Source: Rhizobacter sp.
GTDB lineage: Bacteria; Pseudomonadota; Gammaproteobacteria; Burkholderiales; Burkholderiaceae_C
Direction of reading: 5' to 3'
Assembly (NCBI GenBank): GCA_025355745.1
Contig: JANXZA010000013.1
Coordinates: 1 to 45,466, forward strand
Length of the DNA stretch: 45,466 bases
In this document: positions 9,277-17,276 of the stretch, piece after piece
How positions within the stretch are numbered: position 1 is the stretch's first letter
How the letters are laid out: every line of letters starts with the position of its first letter
Made by a program: the position numbers and the translations under genes
Notes under the pieces: model-generated
The model's input: only the letters and a program-made list of their open reading frames with translations
The model's database searches: none
Told to the model about the DNA's origin: nothing

Positions 9277-9312
9277 GCAAGCATCCCCGCAAGCACCCCT
9301 GCAAGCACTCCC
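9277..9312 (+). repeat. 12-bp tandem repeat after ftsQ (3 units)
   Basis: Three consecutive 12-bp units beginning GCAAGCA (GCAAGCATCCCC, GCAAGCACCCCT, GCAAGCACTCCC) start immediately after the ftsQ stop codon and end 37 bp before ftsA. A degenerate fourth unit (GCAAAAGC) follows. Confidence 0.85.
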
Positions 9313-9349
9313 GCAAAAGCGCACCAGACCACAAGAACAGGAAACGCGA

Positions 9350-10579
9350 ATGGCCAAGGAATACAAGGATCTGGTGGTCGGCCTGGACATCGGCACCGCC
9401 AAGGTGATGGTGGTGGTGGCCGAGGTGATGCCGGGCGGCGAGCTGCGCATCGCAGGCCTCGGCAGTGCGCCCGCGCACGGCCTGAAGCGCGGCGTGGTGG
9501 TGAACATCGACGCCACCGTGCAAAGCATCCAGCAGGCGCTGAAAGAGGCCGAGATGATGGCCGACTGCAAGATCACTCGCGTCTACACCGGCATCACCGG
9601 CAGCCACATCCGGGGCCAGAACAGCACCGGCATGGTGATCGTGCGCGACAAGGAAGTGACACCGATCGACGTGGCGCGCGTGGTCGAGACCGCGAAGGCG
9701 ATCAACATCCCGAACGACCAGCGGCTGCTGCTGGTCGAGCCGCAGGAATACATCATCGACGGTCACGAGGTGAAGGAGCCGATCGGCATGAGCGGCGGGC
9801 GCCTTGAGGTGAAGGTGCACATCGTCACCGGTGCCCAGAGCGCGGCCGAGAACATCGTCAAGTGCGTGCGGCGCTGCGGGCTCGAAGTGGACCAGCTGGT
9901 GCTGAACCCGAGCGCGTCGAGCCACGCGGTGCTGACCGACGACGAGAAGGACCTGGGCGTGGCGCTGGTCGACATCGGCGCCGGCACCACCGATGTGGCG
10001 ATCTTCACCGACGGCGCGATCCGCCACACGGCGGTGATCCCGATCGCCGGCGACCTGATCACCAGCGACATTGCGATGGCGCTGCGCACGCCGACCAAGG
10101 ACGCGGAGGAAATCAAGATCGAATACGGCGTCGCCAAGCAGTTGCTGGCCGACCCGGGCGAGCAGCTCGAAGTGCCGGGCCTGGGCGATCGCCCGCCGCG
10201 CATGCTGAGCCGACAGGCGCTGGCCGGCGTGATCGAGCCGCGCATCGAGGAGATCTATTCGCTCGTCCACCAGGTGATCCGCGAGAGCGGCTACGAAGAG
10301 CTGCTGTCGAGCGGCATCGTCATCACCGGCGGCGCGGCCGTGATGCCAGGCATGGTCGAACTCGGCGAAGACATCTTCCTGAAGCCGGTGCGCAAGGGCA
10401 TCCCGACCTACCACGGCGCGCTCTACGACATGGTTTCGAACCCGCGCTCGGCCACCGTGATGGGCCTGCTCGAAGAGGCCCGCATCGCACGCTCCCGCGG
10501 CATCCGCGCGGCGCAGCAGGCGGGCTCGGTGAAGACCTGGTTCGGCCGCGCGAAAGACTGGTTCCTGGGCAACTTCTGA
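9350..10579 (+). CDS. ftsA: FtsA, actin-like membrane tether for FtsZ
   Basis: FtsA is an actin-family ATPase that anchors FtsZ polymers to the membrane and recruits later division proteins. The product is 409 residues from ATG 9350, with AGGA about 8 bp upstream. N-terminal DLVVGLDIGTAKVMVVVAEV is the phosphate-1 motif, ALVDIGAGTTDVAIFTDGAI is phosphate-2, and GIVITGGAAVMPGM is the adenosine motif. The C-terminal helix VKTWFGRAKDWFLGNF is amphipathic, as expected for the membrane-targeting sequence. The open frame extends to 9209 inside ftsQ, but nothing conserved precedes MAKEYKDLVVG. Confidence 0.97.
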   Translation: MAKEYKDLVVGLDIGTAKVMVVVAEVMPGGELRIAGLGSAPAHGLKRGVVVNIDATVQSIQQALKEAEMMADCKITRVYTGITGSHIRGQNSTGMVIVRDKEVTPIDVARVVETAKAINIPNDQRLLLVEPQEYIIDGHEVKEPIGMSGGRLEVKVHIVTGAQSAAENIVKCVRRCGLEVDQLVLNPSASSHAVLTDDEKDLGVALVDIGAGTTDVAIFTDGAIRHTAVIPIAGDLITSDIAMALRTPTKDAEEIKIEYGVAKQLLADPGEQLEVPGLGDRPPRMLSRQALAGVIEPRIEEIYSLVHQVIRESGYEELLSSGIVITGGAAVMPGMVELGEDIFLKPVRKGIPTYHGALYDMVSNPRSATVMGLLEEARIARSRGIRAAQQAGSVKTWFGRAKDWFLGNF

Positions 10580-10606
10580 GGCCTGACGTCATGAACACAA
10601 GAGATC

Positions 10607-10714
10607 ACTCACGCACCGCAGAGGCGCAGAGGTCGCAGAGGTTGCGCAGAGAAGAAAGCAGTCAGGTCTTCTCTGCGTCCCTCCGCGTGCTCTGCGCCTC
10701 TGCGGTGCGTGAGT
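10607..10714 (+). repeat. Repeat family A, copy A1 (ftsA/ftsZ)
   Basis: Inverted repeat of 108 bp. The outer 25 bp (10607-10631 and 10690-10714) are perfectly complementary, and an inner 11-bp stem (CGCAGAGAAGA/TCTTCTCTGCG) closes the loop. GCAGAG hexamers in the left arm are spaced by 2, 3 and 5 nt; CTCTGC-type hexamers in the right arm are spaced by 4, 3 and 2 nt. There is no U-tract after the stem. The 155 bp between the repeat and ftsZ contain no gene; TTGACA at 10850 lies too close to the ftsZ start to be a useful -35 box for it. Confidence 0.95.
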
Positions 10715-10869
10715 TGTCTGTTGGCAGCCGCGACCCGCCACGGGCCGCGACGCAGCACGACACAACGGGCGGCGCGAGCTGTCCTGATCGCGGCAAGCGA
10801 CGAAGTAGAAGCGGGTGAACGAGCGACACCACACACAACGGCAACTGCATTGACACATTGGAGAATCAC

Positions 10870-12081
10870 ATGCCCATCGAAATGATTGAAGAGTTCAATA
10901 TCGGCACGCAGATCAAGGTGATCGGCGTCGGCGGCGGCGGCGGCAACGCGGTCGACCACATGATCGCGCAGGGCGTGCAAGGGGTGCAGTTCGTCTGCGC
11001 CAACACCGACGCGCAGGCCCTCAACCGCTCGGCCGCGCACGAGCTGATTCAGCTTGGCACCACCGGCCTGGGCGCGGGCGCCAAGCCCGAGGCCGGCAAG
11101 GCTGCGGCCGAAGAAGCCGTGGACCGCATCCGCCAGGCCATCGACGGCGCGCACATGCTGTTCATCACCGCCGGCATGGGCGGCGGCACCGGCACCGGCG
11201 CCGCGCCGGTGATTGCGCGGGTCGCCAAGGAAATGGGCATCCTGACCGTCGGCGTGGTCACCAAGCCGTTCGAGTTCGAGGGCAATCGCCGCATGAAGTC
11301 GGCCGACGCGGGGCTGGCCGAACTTGAGGCCAATGTCGACTCGCTGATCGTGATCCTGAACGACAAGCTGCTCGACGTGCTGGGCGACGACATCACGCAG
11401 GACCAGGCCTTCGCGCACGCCAACGACGTGCTGAAGAACGCGGTCGGTGGCATCAGCGACATCATCCACATGCCGGGCCTCGTGAACGTCGACTTCGAGG
11501 ACGTGAAGACGGTGATGAGCGAGCCCGGCAAGGCGATGATGGGCACGGCCCAGGCGAGCGGCCCGGACCGCGCGACCAAGGCGGCCGAGGCGGCGGTGGC
11601 ATGCCCGCTGCTGGAAGGCATCGACCTGTCGGGCGCGCGCGGGGTGCTGGTGCTGATCGCGGCGAACCGCAACACCTTCAAGCTGGCCGAGAGCCGCAAC
11701 GCGATGAACTGCATTCGCCGCTACGCCGCTGACGACGCGCATGTGATCTACGGCACCGCGTACGACGAAAGCCTGGGCGACCAGTTGCGCGTGACGGTGA
11801 TCGCCACCGGCCTGTCGCCGGCCCGGCGCGCCCAGACGCCGATCACGATGGTCCACAGCCAGCCGCTGCAACGCACCGGCACGCACGACCTGCCGATCCT
11901 GCAGAATGCGCTGAGCCAGCCGGTGATGGGCTCGGCCCCGATGCACCACGACTACAGCGCGCTGACCACGCCGAGCGTCTGGCGCAACGGCCGCACGGCG
12001 GCGGCGAAGGTCGATGCGCTGGCCAGCCACGGCATGGACGAGATCGAGATCCCCGCCTTCCTGAGAAAACAAGCCGACTGA
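10870..12081 (+). CDS. ftsZ: FtsZ, tubulin-like division GTPase
   Basis: FtsZ polymerises into the cytokinetic ring. The protein is 403 residues. QIKVIGVGGGGGNAVDHMI, the tubulin signature GMGGGTGTGAAPVIA, the T7-loop region DNADFEDV-type sequence (here VNVDFEDVKTVM) and the C-terminal conserved peptide IEIPAFLRKQ are all present. The frame is open to a TTG at 10858, but ATG 10870 has GGAG at 10860-10863 with 6-nt spacing and gives MPIEMIEEFN, so it is preferred. The stop codon lies at the centre of a perfect inverted repeat (12070-12090). A1 lies upstream and hairpin C3 plus A2 lie downstream, so this gene is framed by repeats. Confidence 0.98.
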   Translation: MPIEMIEEFNIGTQIKVIGVGGGGGNAVDHMIAQGVQGVQFVCANTDAQALNRSAAHELIQLGTTGLGAGAKPEAGKAAAEEAVDRIRQAIDGAHMLFITAGMGGGTGTGAAPVIARVAKEMGILTVGVVTKPFEFEGNRRMKSADAGLAELEANVDSLIVILNDKLLDVLGDDITQDQAFAHANDVLKNAVGGISDIIHMPGLVNVDFEDVKTVMSEPGKAMMGTAQASGPDRATKAAEAAVACPLLEGIDLSGARGVLVLIAANRNTFKLAESRNAMNCIRRYAADDAHVIYGTAYDESLGDQLRVTVIATGLSPARRAQTPITMVHSQPLQRTGTHDLPILQNALSQPVMGSAPMHHDYSALTTPSVWRNGRTAAAKVDALASHGMDEIEIPAFLRKQAD

Positions 12082-12120
12082 GTCGGCTTGCCGTCCTCTC
12101 CTTCTCCCGGTGGGGGAAGG
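12070..12120 (+). terminator. Two hairpins at the ftsZ stop (inverted repeat 12070-12090 and family C-like hairpin 12100-12120)
   Basis: CAAGCCGACT (12070-12079) and AGTCGGCTTG (12081-12090) are perfect complements around a single base and include the ftsZ TGA. Ten bases later CCTTCTCCC-GGT-GGGGGAAGG forms a 9-bp stem with one wobble pair, followed by GGGATGGGGGC, resembling a trimmed family C element (C3). No run of T follows, so this is not a classical intrinsic terminator; it could be a 3'-end stabiliser or partial terminator. Confidence 0.45.
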
Positions 12121-12161
12121 CCGGGATGGGGGCGGTCGATGAACCCTGAATGCAAGGGCCC

Positions 12162-12288
12162 ACTCACGCACCGCAGAGGCGCGGAATGGCGCAGAGCGGC
12201 GCAGAGTGGCGCAGAGTTTCGCAGAGCGAATTCAAATGATCTTTCTTCTCTGCGTACCTCGGCGCCCTCTGCGCCTCTGCGGTGCTGA
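12162..12288 (+). repeat. Repeat family A, copy A2 (ftsZ/lpxC), expanded
   Basis: The outer arms ACTCACGCACCGCAGAGGCGC and GCGCCTCTGCGGTGCTGAG pair. The left arm is expanded: after a degenerate second hexamer, four GCAGAG units follow at 10-bp intervals (linkers CGGC, TGGC, TTTC). The right arm keeps the usual 4, 3, 2 spacing. The loop contains GAATTCAAATGA. The 44 bp between the repeat and lpxC hold only a possible -10 box. Confidence 0.92.
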
Positions 12289-12319
12289 GATGCCTTTTCT
12301 GACCCGCATCGATACCCAC

Positions 12320-12325
12320 CTAAAA
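12320..12325 (+). promoter_or_regulatory. Possible -10 box of lpxC
   Basis: TAAAAT lies 7 bp before the lpxC ATG. No good -35 box is visible 16-18 bp upstream. If used, the transcript would be nearly leaderless. yqgE shows the same placement (TAAAAT 6 bp before ATG). Confidence 0.3.
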
Positions 12326-12332
12326 TGAAACG

Positions 12333-13268
12333 ATGCTGGCCCAACGCACCCTCCGGTCCATGACCCGCGCCGTCGGCGTCGGCGTGCATGGCGGCGAGCG
12401 GGTCGAGCTTACGTTGCGCCCGGCACCGCCCAACACCGGCATCGTCTTTCGCCGCGTCGATCTGCCGACCTCGGTGGCGATTCCGGCCACCGCGCTGTCG
12501 GTCTGCGACACGCGCATGGCCACCACCATCTCGGCCGGCGGCGACCCGGGCGGGCCGAAGGTGGCGACCATCGAACACCTGCTGTCGGCCTGCTGCGGCC
12601 TCGGCCTGGACAACCTCATCATCGACATCACCGCCGACGAAGTGCCGATCCTCGATGGCTCGGCGGCCGCGTTCGTGTTCCTGCTGCAAAGCGCTGGCAT
12701 CGAACTGCAGGCCGCGCCGAAGCGCTTCATGCGCATCGTCAAACCGGTGGAGGTGCGCGAAGGCGAAGGCGCCAGCCTGAAGTGGGCGCGGCTCGATCCG
12801 TTCGAAGGCTACAAGCTCGCCTTCGAGATCGAGTTCGACCACCCGGCGGTGAGCCAGACCGGCCAGCGGGTCGAGTTCGACATGGGTTCGGGCCAGTACA
12901 AGCACGAGATCGCACGCGCCCGTACCTTCGGTTTCACGAAAGAGGTGGAAGCGATGCGTGCGCATGGCCTGGGCCGAGGCGGCAGCATGGACAACGTGAT
13001 CGTGCTCGACGAGTACAAGGTGCTGAATGCCGACGGCCTGCGCTACGACGACGAGTTCGTCAAGCACAAGCTGCTCGACGCGATCGGCGACCTGTACCTG
13101 GCCGGGCATCCGCTGCTGGCCGCGTACAGCGCGTTCAAGTCGGGCCACGCGTTGAACAACAAGCTGCTGCGCGCGGTGCTGGCCGACCCGACCGGCTTCG
13201 AAATCGTCAGCTTCGACGACGAGCGCCTGGCCCCGGCCGGGCTGGCCGATCTGGCGCCGGCGTGGTGA
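12333..13268 (+). CDS. lpxC: LpxC, UDP-3-O-acyl-GlcNAc deacetylase
   Basis: LpxC is the Zn-dependent deacetylase that commits UDP-acyl-GlcNAc to lipid A synthesis in the cytoplasm. The 311-residue length matches the family (about 305). Zinc ligands are visible as H82 (TIEHLLSA), H245 and D249 ([12 protein letters not shown]). The catalytic His is H272 (KSGHALNNK). The N-terminus [22 protein letters not shown] is typical. It closes the dcw cluster, as in many proteobacteria. It is separated from ftsZ by about 250 bp of hairpins and repeat A2, so it may have its own promoter. Confidence 0.97.
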   Translation: MLAQRTLRSMTRAVGVGVHGGERVELTLRPAPPNTGIVFRRVDLPTSVAIPATALSVCDTRMATTISAGGDPGGPKVATIEHLLSACCGLGLDNLIIDITADEVPILDGSAAAFVFLLQSAGIELQAAPKRFMRIVKPVEVREGEGASLKWARLDPFEGYKLAFEIEFDHPAVSQTGQRVEFDMGSGQYKHEIARARTFGFTKEVEAMRAHGLGRGGSMDNVIVLDEYKVLNADGLRYDDEFVKHKLLDAIGDLYLAGHPLLAAYSAFKSGHALNNKLLRAVLADPTGFEIVSFDDERLAPAGLADLAPAW

Positions 13269-13290
13269 GCCGCTGCCCGACAATGGCCCG

Positions 13291-13476
13291 ATGCTGATCT
13301 TTCGCTGGGTGGTGCTGCTGCTGCTGGTGGCCGGGCTGGTGAGCCTGGCAATGTTCATCGGTACCGGCCAGGTTCGCTACCGGGTGCTCGGCGTGCGCAT
13401 CGTCAAGTGGACGATCGTCGCGGGCCTCGGGTTCTTCGGTGTGCTCATCCTCGAGCGCCTCGCCATGATCGTCTGA
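13291..13476 (+). CDS. Small two-helix membrane protein downstream of lpxC
   Basis: This is a 61-residue protein with a hydrophobic segment at about residues 4-25 and another at about 40-58, joined by a short basic linker (GQVRYRVLGVRIVKW). It starts 22 bp after lpxC and is followed 9 bp later by another small membrane protein of similar plan, so the two are probably co-transcribed with lpxC. I do not recognise a named family. The compact hydrophobic pattern and operon position argue that it is real rather than a shadow. Function unknown. Confidence 0.65.
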   Translation: MLIFRWVVLLLLVAGLVSLAMFIGTGQVRYRVLGVRIVKWTIVAGLGFFGVLILERLAMIV

Positions 13477-13485
13477 AGCCTGCCC

Positions 13486-13692
13486 ATGACTGTTTTCCGC
13501 TGGCTCATCGGTATCGTCTTCGGCTTGCTGGCCCTCGGCTCGGCAATCAGCCTGGTGCTGTTCCTCGCGTTCGACATCCAGCTCTGGCTGGAGCGCGCCC
13601 GCAGCCTGCGGCGCGGCGCCTACCTGGCCGGGCTGCTGTGGTTCAACATCGAGGTCTGGGGCCGCGTCATCTGGACGATCATCCACTGGTAG
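13486..13692 (+). CDS. Second small membrane protein downstream of lpxC
   Basis: A 68-residue protein begins MTVFRWLIGIVFGLLALGSA. It has one clear transmembrane segment (about residues 6-29), a basic amphipathic stretch WLERARSLRRGAYL, and a second, shorter hydrophobic region ending VWGRVIWTIIHW. Its opening resembles that of the preceding protein (MLIFRWVVLLLL), which hints at an old duplication, though the C-terminal halves differ. The last 14 bp overlap, tail to tail, the 3' end of the minus-strand esterase gene. No named family recognised; function unknown. Confidence 0.62.
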   Translation: MTVFRWLIGIVFGLLALGSAISLVLFLAFDIQLWLERARSLRRGAYLAGLLWFNIEVWGRVIWTIIHW

Positions 13693-14293
13693 CTCGCGCC
13701 GCCAGACCCAGAAAGCCCATCACCTCGGGCAGATGTTGCTCGAAGTCGCTCAATGCATGGTCGCCGCCCTCGAGCAGCTTGATGGTGCAGCCCCGGTAGC
13801 GCGCGCTCATCTCAACCCAGCTCAGCACCTCGTCGCCTTTCGCGATGATCGCGAAGTAGCGGTCGAGGCGGGTGAGACGGGTGAGGTGCGGCGCGGTGAT
13901 CGCGCGCAATTCGTCGATGAACCGGGGCTCGAAAAAGAAGCGCTCGTCGCTGTGCCAGGCTCTGGTTTCGCCGATGTATTTTTCCAGGTCCCGCGCCGGG
14001 CTAACGGCCGGGTTGAGCAGCACCGCGCGCCAACCTGATCGCTCGGCCAATGCGGTGGCGTAGAAGCCGCCGAGCGAGCTGCCGATGACGGCGCTGTGTT
14101 CGGCAGGCCAGGCTTCGATGCGCTGCCACAGCAGCGCCAACGCCTCGGCCGGCGAGGGCGGGAGTTGTGGGCACCACCACTCGATATCGCTGCGGTGCTG
14201 CGCAACCCAGGCCGCCGTCATGCGCGCCTTCATCGATTGCGGCGATGAGCGGAAGCCGTGCAGGTACAGCAGATGCCGTGTCGGCCTCGCCAT
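13679..14293 (-). CDS. YqiA/YcfP-like alpha/beta-hydrolase (esterase)
   Basis: A 204-residue alpha/beta-hydrolase of the UPF0227/YqiA type. LLYLHGFRSSPQSMKA is the oxyanion-side opening, VIGSSLGGFYATALAE holds the nucleophile serine, LLNPAVSPARDLEKYIG is family-typical, and the C-terminal EGGDHALSDFEQHLPEV holds the catalytic His. ATG 14293 is chosen because upstream codons overlap mpl and are not conserved-looking. It begins 8 bp after the mpl stop, so the two are co-transcribed. The natural substrate of this family is poorly defined; E. coli YqiA shows esterase activity on short acyl esters. Confidence 0.82.
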   Translation of the reverse strand: MARPTRHLLYLHGFRSSPQSMKARMTAAWVAQHRSDIEWWCPQLPPSPAEALALLWQRIEAWPAEHSAVIGSSLGGFYATALAERSGWRAVLLNPAVSPARDLEKYIGETRAWHSDERFFFEPRFIDELRAITAPHLTRLTRLDRYFAIIAKGDEVLSWVEMSARYRGCTIKLLEGGDHALSDFEQHLPEVMGFLGLAARATSG

Positions 14294-14301
14294 CAACGCC
14301 G

Positions 14302-15699
14302 TCAACCTTTGGCCTTCGCCAGTGCGTCGAGCAGCTTGGCGTGCACACCACCGAAGCCGCCATTGCTCATGCACAGGATGTGGTCGCCGGGTCTGGCTTC
14401 TGCGACCACGCTGCGCACCAGCGCCTCGACGGTCTCGCATACGAGCGCCAGCTTGCCCAGCGGCGCAAGTGCCTGCACGGCATCCCAGCCGAGGCCGCCA
14501 CTGTGGCAGAACGACAGGTCGGCTTCTTCAAGCGACCAGGGCAGTTGCGCCTTCATCGGGCCCAGCTTCATCGTGTTCGAACGCGGCTCGAAGACCGCCA
14601 GGATGCGCTGCGGCTTGCCCTTGCGCGCGGCGGCCGACGCGTCGATCTTGCGGCGCAGCCCGTTGACCGTGGTGCGCATCGCGGTCGGGTGGTGGGCGAA
14701 GTCGTCGTAGACCGAAATGCCCGCCACTTCGCCGCGCAGCTCGAGCCGGCGCCGCACGTTCTGGAAGCTCGCCAGCGCGTTCGCCGCCACCTCGGGCGCC
14801 ACGCCGACATGCTCGGCCGCAGCGATGGCGGCGAGCGCGTTCAACTGGTTGTGCTCGCCCAGCATCGGCCACTCGACGCGGGCGATCTTCAGGCTGCCGC
14901 GCAGCACGTCGAAAGCGTGCGGTTCGCCGCGCGCGCGCAACGCGCCGGGCTCTTCCTTGCGCGCGCCGAAGCGGGTCACTTCGCTCCAGCAGCCCATTGC
15001 CAGCACGCGCTGCAGGCTTTCCTCGCGCGCATTCACGACCAGCCGGCCGCTGCCCGGCACGGTGCGCACCAGGTGGTGGAACTGGCGCTCGATGGCGGCC
15101 AGGTCGTCGAAGATGTCGGCGTGGTCGAACTCGAGGTTGTTGAGGATCGCGGTGCGCGCCCGGTAGTGCACGAACTTGCTGCGCTTGTCGAAGAACGCGG
15201 TGTCGTATTCGTCGGCCTCGATGACGAAGGGGGCGGCATCGGCGACCCGGCCCAGGCGCGCCGAGACGCCGAAGTTGAGCGGCACACCGCCGACCAGAAA
15301 GCCCGGCTCCAGGCCGGCCTGTTCGAGCACCCAGGCCAGCATCGCCGTGGTGCTGGTCTTGCCGTGCGTGCCGGCCACCGCCAGCACGTGGCGGCGCTGT
15401 AGCACCTGGTCGGCCAGCCACTGCGGGCCACTGGTGTAGGGCGCGCCGGCATCGAGAATGGCCTCCATCAGCGGGTTGCCGCGGGTCACGACATTGCCGA
15501 CCACGAACAGGTCGGGCCGCAGGTCGAGCTGCGCCGCGTCATAGCCCTCGACCAGCGCGATGCCCAGGCCGCGCAACTGCTCGCTCATCGGCGGGTAGAC
15601 GTTCGCGTCGCAGCCGGTGACGGTGTGGCCGGCCTCGCGCGCCAGCGCCGCCAGGCCGCCCATGAAGGTGCCGCAGATGCCGAGGATGTGGATGTGCAT
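14302..15699 (-). CDS. mpl: Mpl, UDP-MurNAc:L-Ala-gamma-D-Glu-meso-DAP ligase
   Basis: Mpl reattaches murein tripeptide, recovered from old wall, to UDP-MurNAc, bypassing MurC-D-E in peptidoglycan recycling. The product is 465 residues from ATG 15699; the codon before it is TTG and is not needed. Mur-ligase features are N-terminal HIHILGICGTFMGGLAALA, GNVVTRGNP, P-loop GTHGKTSTTAM, EADEYDTAFFDKRSKF (Mpl-type), [26 protein letters not shown], and DDFAHHPTAMRTT. The C-terminal MSNGGFGGVHAKLL is typical of Mpl. It sits 62 bp downstream of hemL on the same strand. Confidence 0.95.
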   Translation of the reverse strand: MHIHILGICGTFMGGLAALAREAGHTVTGCDANVYPPMSEQLRGLGIALVEGYDAAQLDLRPDLFVVGNVVTRGNPLMEAILDAGAPYTSGPQWLADQVLQRRHVLAVAGTHGKTSTTAMLAWVLEQAGLEPGFLVGGVPLNFGVSARLGRVADAAPFVIEADEYDTAFFDKRSKFVHYRARTAILNNLEFDHADIFDDLAAIERQFHHLVRTVPGSGRLVVNAREESLQRVLAMGCWSEVTRFGARKEEPGALRARGEPHAFDVLRGSLKIARVEWPMLGEHNQLNALAAIAAAEHVGVAPEVAANALASFQNVRRRLELRGEVAGISVYDDFAHHPTAMRTTVNGLRRKIDASAAARKGKPQRILAVFEPRSNTMKLGPMKAQLPWSLEEADLSFCHSGGLGWDAVQALAPLGKLALVCETVEALVRSVVAEARPGDHILCMSNGGFGGVHAKLLDALAKAKG

Positions 15700-15761
15700 C
15701 AAAGGATTCTAGGAGCCGCGCGCGCAACGATCGGCGCCGGCGCGGGCCAGCAACGTGGGGG

Positions 15762-17114
15762 TCAGCGGCGCAGGCTGTCGCGGGCAGCTGTCACGGTCGC
15801 GTCGATGTCGGCGCGGCTGTGCGCGGCGCTGACAAAGCCGGCTTCGTACAAGGCCGGTGCCAGGTACACGCCGCGGTCCAGCATGGCGTGGAAGAAGCGG
15901 TTGAAGCACTCCTTGTCGGTGGCCATCGTGCCGCCGTAGTTCTGCGGCAACTCGGCCGCGAAGAAGAAGCCGAACATGCCGCCCTCGCTGTCGCCCACCA
16001 GGGGCACGCCGGCATCGTGGCCGACAGCGCACAGCCCTTGCACCAGCGAGCGCGTGCTGGCCGACAGGGCCTCGAAGAACCCGGGCTTCGAAATTTCCTT
16101 CAGCGTTGCCAGGCCGCAGGCGGTGGCCACCGGGTTGCCGCTGAGCGTGCCGGCCTGGTAGACCGGGCCGAGCGGCGCGAGCTGGCTCATCACATCTTTC
16201 GTGCCGCCGAAGGCCGCCAGCGGCATGCCGCCGCCGATGACCTTGCCGAACACGCTCATGTCGGGCTTGAAGCCGGGGATCAGGCCGGCATAAACGCTCT
16301 GCGCACCGCCGAGCGCGACGCGAAAACCCGTCATCACCTCATCGAAGATCAGCAGCGCGCCGTGCTGCGTGCACAGCGCGCGCAGCCGCGTCATGAAGGG
16401 CACGCTGGCGCGCACGAAGTTCATGTTGCCGGCGATCGGTTCGATCATGACGCAGGCGAGCTCCGGGCCGTGCTCGGCGAAGCAGGTGTCGAGTTGCGCG
16501 ACGTTGTTGTACTCGAGCACCAGCGTGTCGCGCACCACCTCGGCCGGCACGCCGGCACTGGTCGGGTGGCCGAAGGTGGCCAGGCCGGAGCCGGCCTTGA
16601 CCAGCAGCGCGTCGGCATGGCCGTGATAGCAGCCTTCGAACTTGATGAACTTGCTGCGCCCGGTGGCGCCGCGCGCCAGCCGCAGCGCGCTCATGCCGGC
16701 CTCGGTGCCGCTGCTCACGAGCCGCACCTGCTCGACGCTCGGCACGAGCGCAATGATGGCCTCGGCGAGTTCGATCTCGCGTTCGGTGGGCGCGCCGAAG
16801 CTGAAGCCGTCGAGGGCCGCCTTGTGCACCGCGTCGAGCACGGCAGGGTGGCCATGGCCGAGGATCATCGGGCCCCAGGAGCCGATGTAGTCGGTGTACT
16901 TCTTGCCCTCGGCATCCCACAGGTACGGACCCTCGGCGCGGCGGATGAAGCGCGGCGTTCCGCCGACCGCGCGGAACGCCCGCACCGGCGAATTCACGCC
17001 ACCGGGGATGACGCGCTGCGCACGCTCGAAGAGCTGTGCGTTGGTCTGGTTGTCACGCTCGCAGAGCTGTGCGTTGGTGGTGAGCTCAGGGCTTGAGCGT
17101 TGATCGATGTTCAT
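15762..17114 (-). CDS. hemL: HemL, glutamate-1-semialdehyde 2,1-aminomutase
   Basis: HemL is the PLP enzyme that makes 5-aminolevulinate from glutamate-1-semialdehyde (C5 tetrapyrrole route). Family motifs include [72 protein letters not shown], the PLP lysine K291 in [12 protein letters not shown], and [11 protein letters not shown]. The 450-residue length exceeds the usual ~427. The excess is at the N-terminus, where an 11-residue unit TNAQL(C/F)ER is duplicated. ATG 17114 is the first start; one unit further in would match the usual N-terminus. It is followed on the same strand by mpl and the esterase. Confidence 0.95.
   Translation of the reverse strand: MNIDQRSSPELTTNAQLCERDNQTNAQLFERAQRVIPGGVNSPVRAFRAVGGTPRFIRRAEGPYLWDAEGKKYTDYIGSWGPMILGHGHPAVLDAVHKAALDGFSFGAPTEREIELAEAIIALVPSVEQVRLVSSGTEAGMSALRLARGATGRSKFIKFEGCYHGHADALLVKAGSGLATFGHPTSAGVPAEVVRDTLVLEYNNVAQLDTCFAEHGPELACVMIEPIAGNMNFVRASVPFMTRLRALCTQHGALLIFDEVMTGFRVALGGAQSVYAGLIPGFKPDMSVFGKVIGGGMPLAAFGGTKDVMSQLAPLGPVYQAGTLSGNPVATACGLATLKEISKPGFFEALSASTRSLVQGLCAVGHDAGVPLVGDSEGGMFGFFFAAELPQNYGGTMATDKECFNRFFHAMLDRGVYLAPALYEAGFVSAAHSRADIDATVTAARDSLRR
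17021..17083 (-). repeat. 33-bp tandem duplication in the 5' end of hemL
   Basis: Two 33-bp units start at 17021 and 17054 on the + strand. CACGCTCG(A/C)AGAGCTGTGCG and the following bases agree at 24 of the first 25 positions. On the coding strand this gives two consecutive TNAQLxER segments and keeps the frame. Confidence 0.88.
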
Positions 17115-17138
17115 GGACGGTCACTCGATAAAAGCCGG

Positions 17139-17246
17139 ACTCATCACCGCAGAGGCGCAGAGAACGCAGAGTCACGCAGAGTGAATTCAAATGAATGTTT
17201 TCCTCTGCGAACCTCTGCGTTCTCTGCGCCTCTGAGGTGCGTGAGT
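17139..17246 (+). repeat. Repeat family A, copy A3 (thiD/hemL)
   Basis: 108-bp inverted repeat. Left-arm GCAGAG units are spaced 2, 3 and 4 nt; right-arm CTCTGC units are spaced 4, 3 and 2 nt, mirror-image. Ends read ACTCATCACCGC and GGTGCGTGAGT. The loop is GTGAATTCAAATGAATG, which recurs in inverted orientation in copy A6 with 15 of 17 bases identical. It lies between two minus-strand genes. Confidence 0.95.
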
Positions 17247-17276
17247 TGGTCGTTTCGTCGGAGACCGCTTGACCAC

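Noticed and set aside
10591-10818. 75-codon ORF across repeat A1, starting with ATGA like the linker ORFs
   Set aside because: It neither overlaps the ftsA stop nor reaches ftsZ, so it does not fit the coupling pattern; treated as repeat translation.
10858-10869. TTG start for ftsZ
   Set aside because: It would lie on the Shine-Dalgarno of the well-placed ATG 10870.
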